Position numbers and translations under genes: made by a program
The notes under the pieces: model-generated
Database searches by the model: none
Seen by the model: only the letters and a program-made list of their open reading frames with translations
What the model was told of the DNA's origin: nothing
NCBI RefSeq assembly: GCF_002975275.1
Contig: NZ_PCOQ01000015.1
Coordinates: forward strand, 86,679-150,678
Source: Achromobacter sp. MYb9
GTDB lineage: Bacteria; Pseudomonadota; Gammaproteobacteria; Burkholderiales; Burkholderiaceae_B
Direction: 5' to 3'
Length of the DNA stretch: 64,000 nt
Part shown: piece after piece, positions 8,698 through 16,885 of the stretch
Layout of the letters: every line of letters begins with the position of its first letter
How positions within the stretch are numbered: the first letter of the stretch is position 1

Positions 8698-8850
8698 TCA
8701 GGCGGATAGACGCGGCTTATCGGCGTCTTCTGAAGCCTCGGTGTCGGCGGGTGCCGCGTCGACTTCGGATTCCTTGTTGGCGTCGGGGGCTTTCCACTCC
8801 AGGGGCGGAATTTCAAAGCGCCACTTTTTACCAATCAGTTGATGCGACAT
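8698..8850 (-). CDS. small acidic protein of unknown function
   Basis: 50 residues starting MSHQLIGKKWRFEIPPLEWK, with AGGAGA 9 nt upstream. The first 20 residues are conserved-looking and aromatic. The remaining 30 are rich in Asp, Glu, Ala and Ser and are likely disordered. There is no signal peptide or membrane segment. Translation from further upstream is possible but lacks a ribosome site. A good sigma-54 element lies 41 nt before the start and a hairpin follows the stop, so it is probably a single-gene unit of the RpoN2-type regulon. Confidence 0.7.
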   Translation of the reverse strand: MSHQLIGKKWRFEIPPLEWKAPDANKESEVDAAPADTEASEDADKPRLSA

Positions 8851-8890
8851 GAGCGTTCTCCTGTGCAAGGCGCATGGCCTCCCCCGCGTA

Positions 8891-8906
8891 AGCAAAGTAC
8901 CTGCCG
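8891..8906 (-). promoter_or_regulatory. sigma-54 promoter for the 50-residue acidic protein
   Basis: On the reverse strand CGGCAGG-TACT-TTGCT has GG and GC 10 nt apart and a perfect -12 TTGCT. Positions differing from TGGCACG are the first base and the sixth. It lies 41 bp before the start at 8850. Confidence 0.65.
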
Positions 8907-8987
8907 GGATTCAAGCGTGCCAGGAATGCCGTATGGGGATGCGGGGGAAGGCATTCGGAAAAAGCAGCGCTGAGGGTTCGCTGTAGC

Positions 8988-9047
8988 TGTACCTGTCTAT
9001 GTACCTGCGTAGTGCACTACTTATTGCACTACCTAGTGCCTACCTAG
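8988..9047. repeat. five degenerate tandem units of about 12 bp
   Basis: Consecutive units read TGTACCTGTCTA, TGTACCTGCGTAG, TGCACTACTTAT, TGCACTACCTAG and TGCCTACCTAG, a period of 11-13 bp, close to one helical turn. The array is the main structure in the gap between the small acidic gene and the TetR gene. It is followed by an AT-rich stretch (about 9060-9120) with no recognised function. Confidence 0.6.
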
Positions 9048-9173
9048 ACCAGCACAGCCGTTGTTTTTTGCTGTTGTTATTTATGCGAATTAAGTGATAT
9101 TAGCATAATTTTGACAGAAATAGCAAGCAGATCGGCCTCGCTGGCTGCTGGATTGGGGGCGCGGACAAACGCA

Positions 9174-9233
9174 TTGACGGCAGAGAACGATCGTTCTACC
9201 ATGCGTTCTGACTGATAGAGAATGATCGTTCTC
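9174..9233 (+). promoter_or_regulatory. tetR promoter with two operator palindromes
   Basis: A sigma-70 promoter TTGACG (9174-9179), 17-bp spacer, TACCAT (9197-9202) is overlapped by the perfect palindrome AGAACGATCGTTCT (9184-9197), which fills the spacer. A second, 14-of-16 palindrome GAGAATGATCGTTCTC lies at 9218-9233, just before the TetR start at 9247. Paired palindromes of this size over the promoter are what a TetR autorepressor would bind. Confidence 0.75.
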
Positions 9234-9246
9234 AAAGGCTCCATCG

Positions 9247-9837
9247 ATGGCTTCCAACACAAGCGCCCTTCCCCCCGCCGCCCTCGACGACACGCAGGTC
9301 CGCTTGCTCCGGGCCACCGAGAATCTCATCTATCAAGGCGGCATCAACGCCACCGGCATGGACCTGATCGTGAAGACCTCGGGGGTTGCGCGCAAAGGCC
9401 TCTACAAGTACTACCCCACCAAGGAAGCCTTGGTGGCGGCCGCCCTGCAAGCGCGCGACGAGCGCCGGATGGAGTGGTTCATCGCCGCCACGACGCAAGC
9501 GGCGACGCCCCATGCGCGCTTGATGTCCATCTTCGACGCCTTGCGGGAATGGTTTGCGTCGGAAGGATTTCGCGGCTGCGCATTCATTAACGCCGCCGGA
9601 GAAATCGGCGACCCTGCGAATCCGATACGCGAAGTTTCCCGCCTGCACAAGGCTCGTTTGCTGGCCCATGTGCTGACGCTGACGCAAGCCGCGGGCGTGC
9701 CTGATCCCGATGACACGGCGCGTCAGCTATTGGTGCTGATCGACGGCGCCATCGCGGTTGCCCTCGTGACGGGCGACCTGTCGATTACCGATAGCGCCGA
9801 ACGCGCCGCCGCGGCGCTGCTGGCCGCCCGCCCCTGA
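9247..9837 (+). CDS. TetR-family repressor
   Basis: 196 residues. The N-terminal TetR HTH spans about 17-65: [20 protein letters not shown], then [21 protein letters not shown]. The recognition helix is conserved with [11 protein letters not shown]. The C-terminal ligand domain (about 75-190) has a [16 protein letters not shown] segment like the YxiF/LmrA-type TetR_C subfamily. The downstream DUF1348 gene starts 33 bp after the stop, so both are probably one autoregulated unit under the two operators at 9184-9233. Confidence 0.9.
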   Translation: MASNTSALPPAALDDTQVRLLRATENLIYQGGINATGMDLIVKTSGVARKGLYKYYPTKEALVAAALQARDERRMEWFIAATTQAATPHARLMSIFDALREWFASEGFRGCAFINAAGEIGDPANPIREVSRLHKARLLAHVLTLTQAAGVPDPDDTARQLLVLIDGAIAVALVTGDLSITDSAERAAAALLAARP

Positions 9838-9869
9838 ACTGCTTTCTTCCCACGCACGAGGCTTTTCCC

Positions 9870-10349
9870 ATGACGTCCACCCCTGAAGTCCGTCCGCCCC
9901 TGCCGCCGTTCACCCACCAAAGCGCTATCCAGAAGGTTCGGCTGGCCGAAGATGGCTGGAACAGCCGCGATCCCGACAAGGTCGCGCTGGCCTACAGCCT
10001 GGACACGCATTGGCGCAACCGCGCCGAATTCGTGAAGAACCGGGACGAAGCCCGCGCCTTCCTGGCACGCAAATGGGCCAAGGAACTGGATTACCGGCTG
10101 ATCAAGGAACTTTGGGCCTACACGGATCATCGCATCGCCGTGCGCTACGCCTATGAATGGCACGACGACTCGGGCAATTGGTTCCGCTCCTACGGCAACG
10201 AAAACTGGGAATTTGGCGAAGACGGCCTGATGGTGAACCGCTATGCCTGCATCAACGACCTGCCCATCAAGGAAGCCGACCGCAAGTTCCACTGGCCGTT
10301 GGGCCGACGCCCCGACGATCACCCGGGGTTGTCGGCGTTAGGCTTGTAG
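9870..10349 (+). CDS. DUF1348 / NTF2-like (SnoaL-type) protein
   Basis: 159 residues with the DUF1348 signature: [34 protein letters not shown] and [13 protein letters not shown]. These proteins adopt the cone-shaped NTF2-like fold and their substrates are mostly unknown. No signal peptide, so cytosolic. Directly downstream of the TetR gene, hence probably its target. A small-molecule modifying or binding role is plausible but not shown. Confidence 0.85.
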   Translation: MTSTPEVRPPLPPFTHQSAIQKVRLAEDGWNSRDPDKVALAYSLDTHWRNRAEFVKNRDEARAFLARKWAKELDYRLIKELWAYTDHRIAVRYAYEWHDDSGNWFRSYGNENWEFGEDGLMVNRYACINDLPIKEADRKFHWPLGRRPDDHPGLSALGL

Positions 10350-10398
10350 GCCATCGCCACGCCAGGCGCGTCGGGTCTCATTGCCAAGCCTTCAACAA

Positions 10399-10884
10399 CT
10401 ATTCATAGGCCTTCAACAGCTTGCCGAGCAGGCGGCTTAATTGCTCCTGCTCGGTCGCGCTTAATGGCGACAGCACGTCGGCCTGGTTGCGCAGGTGCGC
10501 CACCACGGCTTCGTCGATGAGCTTTTGCCCCGGTTTCGTCAACATCACCAGTGTGGCTCGCCCGTCATCGGGGCTAGGCGTGCGCACCACCAGACCGGCC
10601 TTTTCCAGCCGATCGATGCGATGGGTCATGCTGCCGGACGAAATCATGGCGTCTTCGTATAGCGCCGTGGGCGTCAACGCATACGGCTTGCCGCCGCGCC
10701 GCAGCGTGGCCAGCACATCGAATTCGCCGGGCTGCAAGCCGAACTCGGCAAACAGCGGGTTGATTCGGTCGCGCGTGATCACCAGCGCGCATTCGCCCAA
10801 CCTGCCCAGCACGCGCATCGTCGACACATCCAGGTCGGGACGTTCGCGGTTCCACTGTTCCACTGCCCGGCTTGCCCTATCCAC
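10399..10884 (-). CDS. MarR-family regulator
   Basis: 161 residues from a GTG at 10884 preceded by GGAGG with a 6-nt gap; in-frame extension further upstream would run into the divergent MFS gene. The MarR winged helix is clear: GEFDVLATLRRGG, ALYEDAMISSGSMTHRIDRLE (recognition helix) and the wing VRTPSPDDGRATLVMLT. Helices at both ends (about 1-45, 120-160) form the dimer interface. Two inverted repeats in the divergent spacer are likely operators controlling itself and the neighbouring MFS transporter. Confidence 0.9.
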   Translation of the reverse strand: MDRASRAVEQWNRERPDLDVSTMRVLGRLGECALVITRDRINPLFAEFGLQPGEFDVLATLRRGGKPYALTPTALYEDAMISSGSMTHRIDRLEKAGLVVRTPSPDDGRATLVMLTKPGQKLIDEAVVAHLRNQADVLSPLSATEQEQLSRLLGKLLKAYE

Positions 10885-10897
10885 GGTCTGCCTCCAA

Positions 10898-10943
10898 TTA
10901 TCTTGACGTAAAGATAAAATACAAATATCTTGATGCCAAGATA
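10898..10943. promoter_or_regulatory. two MarR-type operator repeats in the divergent promoter
   Basis: TTATCTT-N6-AAGATAA (10898-10917) and TATCTTG-N4-CAAGATA (10926-10943) are related imperfect copies of one dyad, spaced about 27 bp centre to centre between marR and the MFS gene. The first begins 14 bp before the MarR GTG. Control of both genes is inference. Confidence 0.65.
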
Positions 10944-10993
10944 GTTTACCGGAACGTGCCGCATAGGGCAGCGTTTCCGGGTTTGGAGTCACC

Positions 10994-12163
10994 GTGTCTG
11001 CCCCCCGTTTCAACGCTTGGCGCATCGCCGCCATCATCCTTGTTGGCCTGAACCTGCGTCCCGTCCTGGCATCCGTTCCCCCATTGCTGGACTGGGTGCA
11101 AGCCGCCACCCGCATGTCGGACGCCGTGGCCGGGCTGCTGACCGCGTTGCCCGTCTTCGTCATGGGATTGGGCGCCTTGAGCGTGGCGCCGCTACGCCGC
11201 TTGATCGGCGAACCACTCGGCGTGGCCGCCGGTATCGCGTTGGTCACGGCCGCCACCGCGGGCCGCTTCTGGGCGGACCACACCAGCCTGATGCTGGCAA
11301 GCGGCGTCGTCGCGGGCCTGGGCATCGCCGTGACGCAAGCCTTGCTGCCCAGCTACATCAAGGCCCGCTTCGCAGCGGGCGGCAGCGCCATCATGGGCGT
11401 CTATTCAACCGCGATCATGGGCGGCGCCGCCGTGGCCAGCGTGGCATCGCCCATCGTGGCGCAGCGCGCGGGCTGGCTGCAGGCGCTGGCGGTGTGGGCC
11501 GTGCCGGCCGCCATCGCGTTGGCGGCGTGGTTGCTGGTGAACCGTGCGTCGCCCACGCCCATCGCCAGCCAAGGCACGTCCAGCCCCCTGCGTACTCCGC
11601 GCCAGCGCGCCTGGCTGCTGGCGGTGTTCTTCGGCCTGGGCACTGGCGCCTACACTCTGGTCCTGGCATGGCTGCCGCCCTACTACACCGCACTGGGCTG
11701 GTCGGCGATTTCAGCGGGCCAGCTGCTTGGCGCCGTGACGGCGGCCGAGATCGCCGCGGGTCTGCTCGTCTCGTTGTGCATTGGCCGTTTGCCTGATCGG
11801 CGGCCCGCGCTGTTCGTGGCGATCGGCGCGCTGTTCCTGGGACTGGCCGGCTGGATCGCGGCGCCCGCCGCGTTGGCGTGGCCCGCCGCCATCTTGGCGG
11901 GGCTGGGCATCGGCGCGCTCTTTCCGTTGTCGCTGATCGTGGCCATGGATCACGCCGCGACGCCGTCGGAAGCCGGCCGGCTGGCGTCGTTCGTGCAAGG
12001 CGTGGGGTATTTGATCGCCGCGCTCTTTCCGTTTGCCGCCGGCCTGATCCGGCAGCACCTGGCCGACCTGACGCCAGCGTGGATCTTGATGACGCTGATT
12101 TGCCTGGTGCTTTTCGCCATGGCGATCCGCTTCCGTCCGCCATCCGCCCCGCATCTGGCCTAG
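10994..12163 (+). CDS. CynX/NimT-family MFS transporter
   Basis: 389 residues, GTG start with TTTGGAGTC upstream. About 12 TM helices. LVGLNLRPVLASVPPLL is the TM1 signature of the CynX/NimT (cyanate/nitroimidazole) MFS branch, and SYIKARFAAGGSAIMGVYSTAIMGGAA matches its conserved loop and helix. Likely exports a small organic compound. Divergent from the MarR gene, whose operators overlap the shared control region, so derepression by a ligand is the probable regulation. Confidence 0.85.
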   Translation: MSAPRFNAWRIAAIILVGLNLRPVLASVPPLLDWVQAATRMSDAVAGLLTALPVFVMGLGALSVAPLRRLIGEPLGVAAGIALVTAATAGRFWADHTSLMLASGVVAGLGIAVTQALLPSYIKARFAAGGSAIMGVYSTAIMGGAAVASVASPIVAQRAGWLQALAVWAVPAAIALAAWLLVNRASPTPIASQGTSSPLRTPRQRAWLLAVFFGLGTGAYTLVLAWLPPYYTALGWSAISAGQLLGAVTAAEIAAGLLVSLCIGRLPDRRPALFVAIGALFLGLAGWIAAPAALAWPAAILAGLGIGALFPLSLIVAMDHAATPSEAGRLASFVQGVGYLIAALFPFAAGLIRQHLADLTPAWILMTLICLVLFAMAIRFRPPSAPHLA

Positions 12164-12326
12164 GGATTTCCCGCAATTTCCCGCCTAATCCACGCCCTCG
12201 GCGCGATTCTCCGTTTGCCTGAAAGGTGAACGGAAGTTTGGATTTTTAGACTCCCGCATTCATTGCAATGTCAGTTTTTGTTCAGACCACAGTCAGACAA
12301 AAGCACAACAACGGGAGACGAGATCA

Positions 12327-12797
12327 ATGCAATCGAAACGCAGCGCCGTCCGGCGCGAAGCGTGGGCGGCCGGCACGATGATCGTGCTGGGCCTGGGCGC
12401 CATCGCGCAGGCATCCACCTACACCTTGGGCAGCCTTGCCCGCATGGGGCCGGGCATGTTCCCGGCGATATTGGGCGCCCTGCTGGTCATGCTGGGCCTC
12501 GTCATCGCGAAGATGGCCGCGTCCCCAGCCGTCGCCGAAGAAGACGCCGAAGAGGTTTCGCCGCCCGAATGGCGCGGCTGGGGCTGCATCATCGGCGGCT
12601 TGCTGGCCTTCATCCTGATCGGCAAGTTCGGCGGCCTGGTGCCTGCCACGTTCGTCCTGGTGTTTCTCTCGGCGATGGGCGACCGTCAGCACACGTGGCG
12701 CACCGCGGCCCTGCTCGCCACCGGCGTGACGATCCTGGGCGTGGCTGTGTTTTCGTGGGCGCTGCAACTGCAGTTTCCGCTTTTCCGCTGGGGCTGA
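12327..12797 (+). CDS. tctB: tripartite tricarboxylate transporter small membrane subunit TctB
   Basis: 156 residues with four predicted TM helices and the TctB pattern: GSLARMGPGMFPAILGALL in the first third, a charged loop with EEDAEEVSPPEWRGW, then two closely spaced C-terminal helices. It is the small subunit of a secondary carrier that uses a periplasmic solute-binding protein. tctA follows after 3 bp. The 160-bp upstream gap contains the palindrome CATTGCAATG (12261-12270). No TctC/Bug gene is adjacent. Confidence 0.9.
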   Translation: MQSKRSAVRREAWAAGTMIVLGLGAIAQASTYTLGSLARMGPGMFPAILGALLVMLGLVIAKMAASPAVAEEDAEEVSPPEWRGWGCIIGGLLAFILIGKFGGLVPATFVLVFLSAMGDRQHTWRTAALLATGVTILGVAVFSWALQLQFPLFRWG

Positions 12798-12800
12798 ACG

Positions 12801-14330
12801 ATGGATATCTTCAATAACCTGATGCACGGGTTTTCAGTCGCCTTCGCGCTGGACAACCTGATGTGGGCCGTGTTCGGCGTGTTCATGGGCAACCTGATCG
12901 GCGTGCTGCCGGGCATGGGCGTGCTGGCCGCCATCTCCATCCTGCTACCGCTTACCTACACCATGACGCCGACCGCCGCGCTGGTGATGCTGTCCGGCAT
13001 CTATTACGGCTCGCAGTATGGCGGCGGCATCACCTCCATCATGCTGAACCTGCCGGGCACGGCTTCGCACGCCGTGGCCTGCCTGGACGGCAATCCGCTG
13101 GCGCGCAACGGCAAGGCCGGGTCCGCGTTGTTCATGCTGATGTTCTCGTCGTTCTGCGGCGCGTCGGTGGGCATCCTGGCCATGATCCTGTTTTCCCCGT
13201 TGCTGGTGGACGTGGCCTTCAAGTTCGGCCCGGCCGAGTATTTCTCCATGATGATGCTGGGCTTGCTGGCCGGCGCCACCTTGGCGAAGGGTTCGGCGAT
13301 CAAGGGCGTGGCGATGGTGGTCGTGGGGCTGCTGCTGGGCGTGGTCGGCACCGACGTCAACACGGGCACGATGCGCTTTCACTTCGGCATCCTGGAACTG
13401 TCCGACGGATTGCAGATCGTGGCGCTGGCCATGGGCCTGTTCGGCGTGGCGGATTTCCTGAAGAACATCAACCGCATCGGCGGCGACAGCAAGGTCATCT
13501 CGGCGAAGGTCGGCATGAAGTCCATGCGGCCGGAAGCTGGCGACATCAAGCAATCGCGCGGCGCCCTGGTGCGCGGCACGGCCATCGGCGCGGCGTTCGG
13601 CATCTTGCCTGGCACCGGCCCGACGATCGCGTCGTTCATCTCTTATGCGGTGGAAAAGAAGGTGGCGCGCGAACCGCGCCGCTTCGGCCGCGGCGCGATC
13701 GAAGGGATCGCGGGCCCGGAGGCGGCCACCAGCGCGTCGACGCAGACGAGCTTCATTCCGACGATGAGCCTGGGCATTCCCGGTGATCCGGTAATGGCCC
13801 TGATGTTGGGCGCGCTGATCATCCACGGCATCCAGCCGGGTCCGCAGATGATGATCGAACACGCCGACATGTTCTGGGGGCTGATCGCCAGCTTCTGGGT
13901 GGGCAACGTGCTGCTGTTGCTGCTGAACCTGCCGCTTATCGGGATGTGGGTGCGGTTGCTGACGGTGCCGTTCCGCTACTTGTTCCCGGCCGCCCTGTTC
14001 TTTGTCTGCGTGGGCGTCTACAGCACCAACAACAACCTGTTCGACGTCGGCATGGTGACGGTATTCGGGGCGGCGGGCTATGCGCTGATCCGGTTGCGGT
14101 TCGAGCCCGCGCCGCTGCTGCTGGGCTTTGTGCTGGGGCCGATGGTGGAAGAGAACTTCCGCCGCGCCTTGCTGTTGTCGCGCGGCGAGCTGTCGATCTT
14201 CGTGTCGCGCCCGATCAGCCTGGGTTTCATCCTGGCCTGCGTCGCGCTGATCGCGCTGCTGGTTGCGTCGGCGGTCCGCCAACGCAACAAGGGACGTGCG
14301 GCGCTGCAGGAATCGGAATCGGCGGCGTAG
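12801..14330 (+). CDS. tctA: tripartite tricarboxylate transporter large permease TctA
   Basis: 509 residues, about 12 TM helices, and highly conserved TctA landmarks: GVLPGMGVLAAISILLPLTY, YYGSQYGGGITSIMLNLPG, the repeated-half motif GILPGTGPTIASFISY and a GIEGIAGPEAATSASTQ-like loop. This is the transport channel subunit for citrate-like or other carboxylates. It overlaps nothing downstream and converges with the SelW-like gene. Substrate depends on an unlinked Bug-type binding protein, of which Alcaligenaceae have many. Confidence 0.95.
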   Translation: MDIFNNLMHGFSVAFALDNLMWAVFGVFMGNLIGVLPGMGVLAAISILLPLTYTMTPTAALVMLSGIYYGSQYGGGITSIMLNLPGTASHAVACLDGNPLARNGKAGSALFMLMFSSFCGASVGILAMILFSPLLVDVAFKFGPAEYFSMMMLGLLAGATLAKGSAIKGVAMVVVGLLLGVVGTDVNTGTMRFHFGILELSDGLQIVALAMGLFGVADFLKNINRIGGDSKVISAKVGMKSMRPEAGDIKQSRGALVRGTAIGAAFGILPGTGPTIASFISYAVEKKVAREPRRFGRGAIEGIAGPEAATSASTQTSFIPTMSLGIPGDPVMALMLGALIIHGIQPGPQMMIEHADMFWGLIASFWVGNVLLLLLNLPLIGMWVRLLTVPFRYLFPAALFFVCVGVYSTNNNLFDVGMVTVFGAAGYALIRLRFEPAPLLLGFVLGPMVEENFRRALLLSRGELSIFVSRPISLGFILACVALIALLVASAVRQRNKGRAALQESESAA

Positions 14331-14333
14331 CCG

Positions 14334-14657
14334 TCAGTCGTCCGGAGGCGCTGCCAGCGGGCCGGCGGTATGACCGTCGATATGGCCTAGCGGGCGCCCC
14401 GGATCCAGCCGGTCGCGCACGCGCTGCTTCAGCACCTTGGCTTCCGGGAAGCCGCCGTCGCTCTTGCGGTCCCAGATCAGGTCACCGTTGTAGGTGATTT
14501 GGAATATGCCGCCAGTGCCAGGCTGCAGGACCACTTCGCCCAGATCGGTCGAAAACGTGGACAGTAGCTCTTGCGCCATCCAGCCAGCGCGCAGCAGCCA
14601 CTGGCACTGGGTGCAGTAGAGAATGACGATGCGAGGACGAAAGGCGGGCGTGTTCAT
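14334..14657 (-). CDS. SelT/SelW/SelH-family (Rdx) thioredoxin-fold protein
   Basis: 107 residues from the ATG at 14657. ILYCTQCQWLLRAGW carries the CxxC that replaces the Cys-x-x-Sec of selenoprotein W, and the strand GEVVLQPGTGGIFQIT and DRKSDGGFPEAK are conserved Rdx family features. Family length is about 85-105. Expected to be a small thiol oxidoreductase in the cytosol. A 13-residue C-terminal tail (HTAGPLAAPPDD) looks disordered. A much longer reading upstream would overlap the divergent MFS gene and has no family support. Confidence 0.88.
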   Translation of the reverse strand: MNTPAFRPRIVILYCTQCQWLLRAGWMAQELLSTFSTDLGEVVLQPGTGGIFQITYNGDLIWDRKSDGGFPEAKVLKQRVRDRLDPGRPLGHIDGHTAGPLAAPPDD

Positions 14658-14765
14658 GCCAAATATTCTACTGCGCCCGTCGCGGCTGCGCCCTGCTCCG
14701 GAGCCGCCACGCATTGGTGGATAATGTCGGGTTTTCCCGGGTGCGCAATGCGCCCAGAGCCTGCC

Positions 14766-15962
14766 ATGAAGTCTGCTGCATCCTCCCGAAGCCAACGCTG
14801 GCTGATCGGTCTCTTGATGGGACTGGTCACGCTGACGCCGATGGGCATCGACATCTACCTGCCTTCCCTGCCCGCGATGGCGCAGGACTTCGGCCAGCCC
14901 GTCAGCGCGCTGCAGGCCAGCATCACGTTGTTCATCTTCGCGGTGGGCGTGGGCCAGATGCTGATCGGCCCGCTGGCCGACCGCTATGGCCGCCGGCCCG
15001 TCGCACTGGGCGGTGCGTTGGCCTACCTGGCCGGCTCGGCGCTCGGCGCCGCGGCGACATCGCTCGAGATGTTCTATGCCGCCCGCATCATCCAGGGACT
15101 GGGCGCGTGTTCGGCCTCGCTGGTGGCGTTTGCCGCGGTGCGCGACCGATTCAGCCCGGCGGTCGGCGCGCGCGTCTATAGCTATCTGAATGGCGCATTG
15201 TGTTCCGTGCCCGCGCTGGCGCCCATGCTGGGCGGCATCCTGGCGGTGCAGGCCGGCTGGCGCAGCACGTTCGTGTTCATGGTCGGGTTCGCGCTGGCCT
15301 TGGCCGTGCTGCTGGCCAAGCGCTTCGAGGAGACCCGCGCGGCGCCGACCCAGCCCCGGGGCGCGCTCTACAGCCTGCGCCGCTACCTGCCCATCATCGC
15401 CAGCGGCAGGTTCCTGTATTTTGCGATGTTCGGCACGGCGGGCATGGCGATGATCCTGGTGTTCGTCTCGGCGGCGCCCGTCGTACTGGTGCAGCAGCTG
15501 GGGTATTCCGAACTGGGTTTCTCCGCATGGTTCGGCGGCAACGCCGCCATCAACATCGCCGCCTTCTTCCTGGCGCCCACGTTCATCTCGCGCTATGGCC
15601 GCCACGCCATGGTGCGGGTCGGGTTGGCGGCGCTGCTGCTGGCGTCGGCCATGCATGCCGCGGCCTGGTGGTGGGCGCCGTTGTCGGCATGGATCTTCAT
15701 GTTGCCGGTCGCCGTGCTGACGGTCGGCTTTTCGCTGGCGCTGGGATCAGGCCTGAGCCTGGCGCTGGAGCCATTCGCCGAACGCGCTGGCACGGCCGCG
15801 GCAGTGTATGGCCTCTTCCAGATGAGCGGTTCCGCCGTCATCGCGACCTTGCTGCTGGACAGCGGCGTGGCGCCCCAGGCCGCGATGGCCCTGATCGGCG
15901 CCGTGATCGTCGCACCGCTGCTATGCCTGTCGTCCGGCATGGCGCGCCGCCTGGCGGGCTGA
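14766..15962 (+). CDS. Bcr/CflA-family multidrug efflux MFS transporter
   Basis: 398 residues with 12 TM helices. TLTPMGIDIYLPSLPAMAQDF is the signature TM1 of Bcr/CflA drug:H+ antiporters (motif D1), and GPLADRYGRRPVALGG is MFS motif A. An alternative in-frame ATG at 14748 adds six residues (MRPEPA); neither has a strong ribosome site. Related to Bcr (bicyclomycin) and CflA (chloramphenicol/florfenicol) exporters; actual drug range unknown. Confidence 0.88.
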   Translation: MKSAASSRSQRWLIGLLMGLVTLTPMGIDIYLPSLPAMAQDFGQPVSALQASITLFIFAVGVGQMLIGPLADRYGRRPVALGGALAYLAGSALGAAATSLEMFYAARIIQGLGACSASLVAFAAVRDRFSPAVGARVYSYLNGALCSVPALAPMLGGILAVQAGWRSTFVFMVGFALALAVLLAKRFEETRAAPTQPRGALYSLRRYLPIIASGRFLYFAMFGTAGMAMILVFVSAAPVVLVQQLGYSELGFSAWFGGNAAINIAAFFLAPTFISRYGRHAMVRVGLAALLLASAMHAAAWWWAPLSAWIFMLPVAVLTVGFSLALGSGLSLALEPFAERAGTAAAVYGLFQMSGSAVIATLLLDSGVAPQAAMALIGAVIVAPLLCLSSGMARRLAG

Positions 15963-16050
15963 GCGGCTGACTGAAACTTGGGCTGAGCGGTTGGCTGAAT
16001 CGCGGCGCCGCTTGCGCTAGTATCCAGGAACCCCCTTTCCTGGAGACGAC

Positions 16051-16845
16051 ATGGCCCTGGACACTTCGGCGCAACCGCCGCTGCTTGAACGCACCACGGA
16101 AAACGGCGTGGTGACGCTGCGCATGAACCGCCCTTCGCAATTCAACGCCTTGTCCGAAGGTTTGCTTGGCGCGTTGCAGCAAGAGATCGACGCCCTGGAG
16201 CGTGATACCAACGTGCGCTGCGTCGTGCTGGAGTCGGCGGGCCGCGCGTTTTGCGCCGGCCACGACCTGCGCGAAATGCGCAGCCAGCCCTCGCTGGACT
16301 ACTACCGCGCGTTGTTCCGCAAGTGCGGCAGCGTCATGCAAGGCTTGCAAGCTTTGCCGGTGCCTGTCATCGCCAAGGTGCAAGGCATCGCTACCGCCGC
16401 GGGATGTCAACTGGTCGCCAGCTGCGACTTGGCGGTGGCCGCTGACAATGCGCGCTTTGCCGTGTCCGGCATCAATGTCGGCCTGTTCTGCTCGACCCCC
16501 GCCGTGGCGCTCAGCCGCAACGTGTCGGCCAAGCGCGCCTTCGAAATGCTGGTGACTGCGCGGTTCATCGACGCGACCCAGGCCGCCGATTGGGGCCTGA
16601 TCAACGACGCGGTGCCCGAGGCGGAGCTGGATGCGCGGGTGCGCGCCCTGACCACCGAGATCCTGGTGAAAAGCCCGTCGGCCATCCGCTATGGCAAACG
16701 CATGTTCTACAAGCAACGGCAGATGGCGCTGGCCGACGCGTACGACTACGCGGGCGACGTCATGGCGCGCAACATGATGGAGGCCGACGCCTGCGAAGGC
16801 ATCGACGCGTTTCTGGAAAAGCGCGCGCCGCGCTGGCAGGCGTAG
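16051..16845 (+). CDS. enoyl-CoA hydratase/isomerase family protein
   Basis: 264 residues, start behind CTGGAGAC. Crotonase-fold markers: GRAFCAGHDLREM (CoA/oxyanion loop), GIATAAGCQLVASCDLAVA (second oxyanion-hole segment) and ADWGLINDAVPEAEL. The second segment has CQLVASCDLAVA where classical hydratases have a catalytic Glu-rich GGGCELA, which resembles the ECHDC3-like branch. Hydration chemistry may therefore differ. Single gene, no linked beta-oxidation cluster. Confidence 0.88.
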   Translation: MALDTSAQPPLLERTTENGVVTLRMNRPSQFNALSEGLLGALQQEIDALERDTNVRCVVLESAGRAFCAGHDLREMRSQPSLDYYRALFRKCGSVMQGLQALPVPVIAKVQGIATAAGCQLVASCDLAVAADNARFAVSGINVGLFCSTPAVALSRNVSAKRAFEMLVTARFIDATQAADWGLINDAVPEAELDARVRALTTEILVKSPSAIRYGKRMFYKQRQMALADAYDYAGDVMARNMMEADACEGIDAFLEKRAPRWQA

Positions 16846-16885
16846 ATCCGTCAGGACGAGAAGGCGGTCTGCCCAGGCCCTAGTC

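Noticed and set aside
8863..8880. sigma-54-like GGCCATGCGCCTTGCA just before the 50-residue protein gene
   Set aside because: Spacing is 11 nt and the predicted transcript would start within two bases of the start codon; the element at 8891-8906 is correct in spacing and distance.
12945..14282. A 445-codon reverse open frame across tctA
   Set aside because: Antisense to the conserved tctA gene, Arg/Gln/His-rich and without domains.
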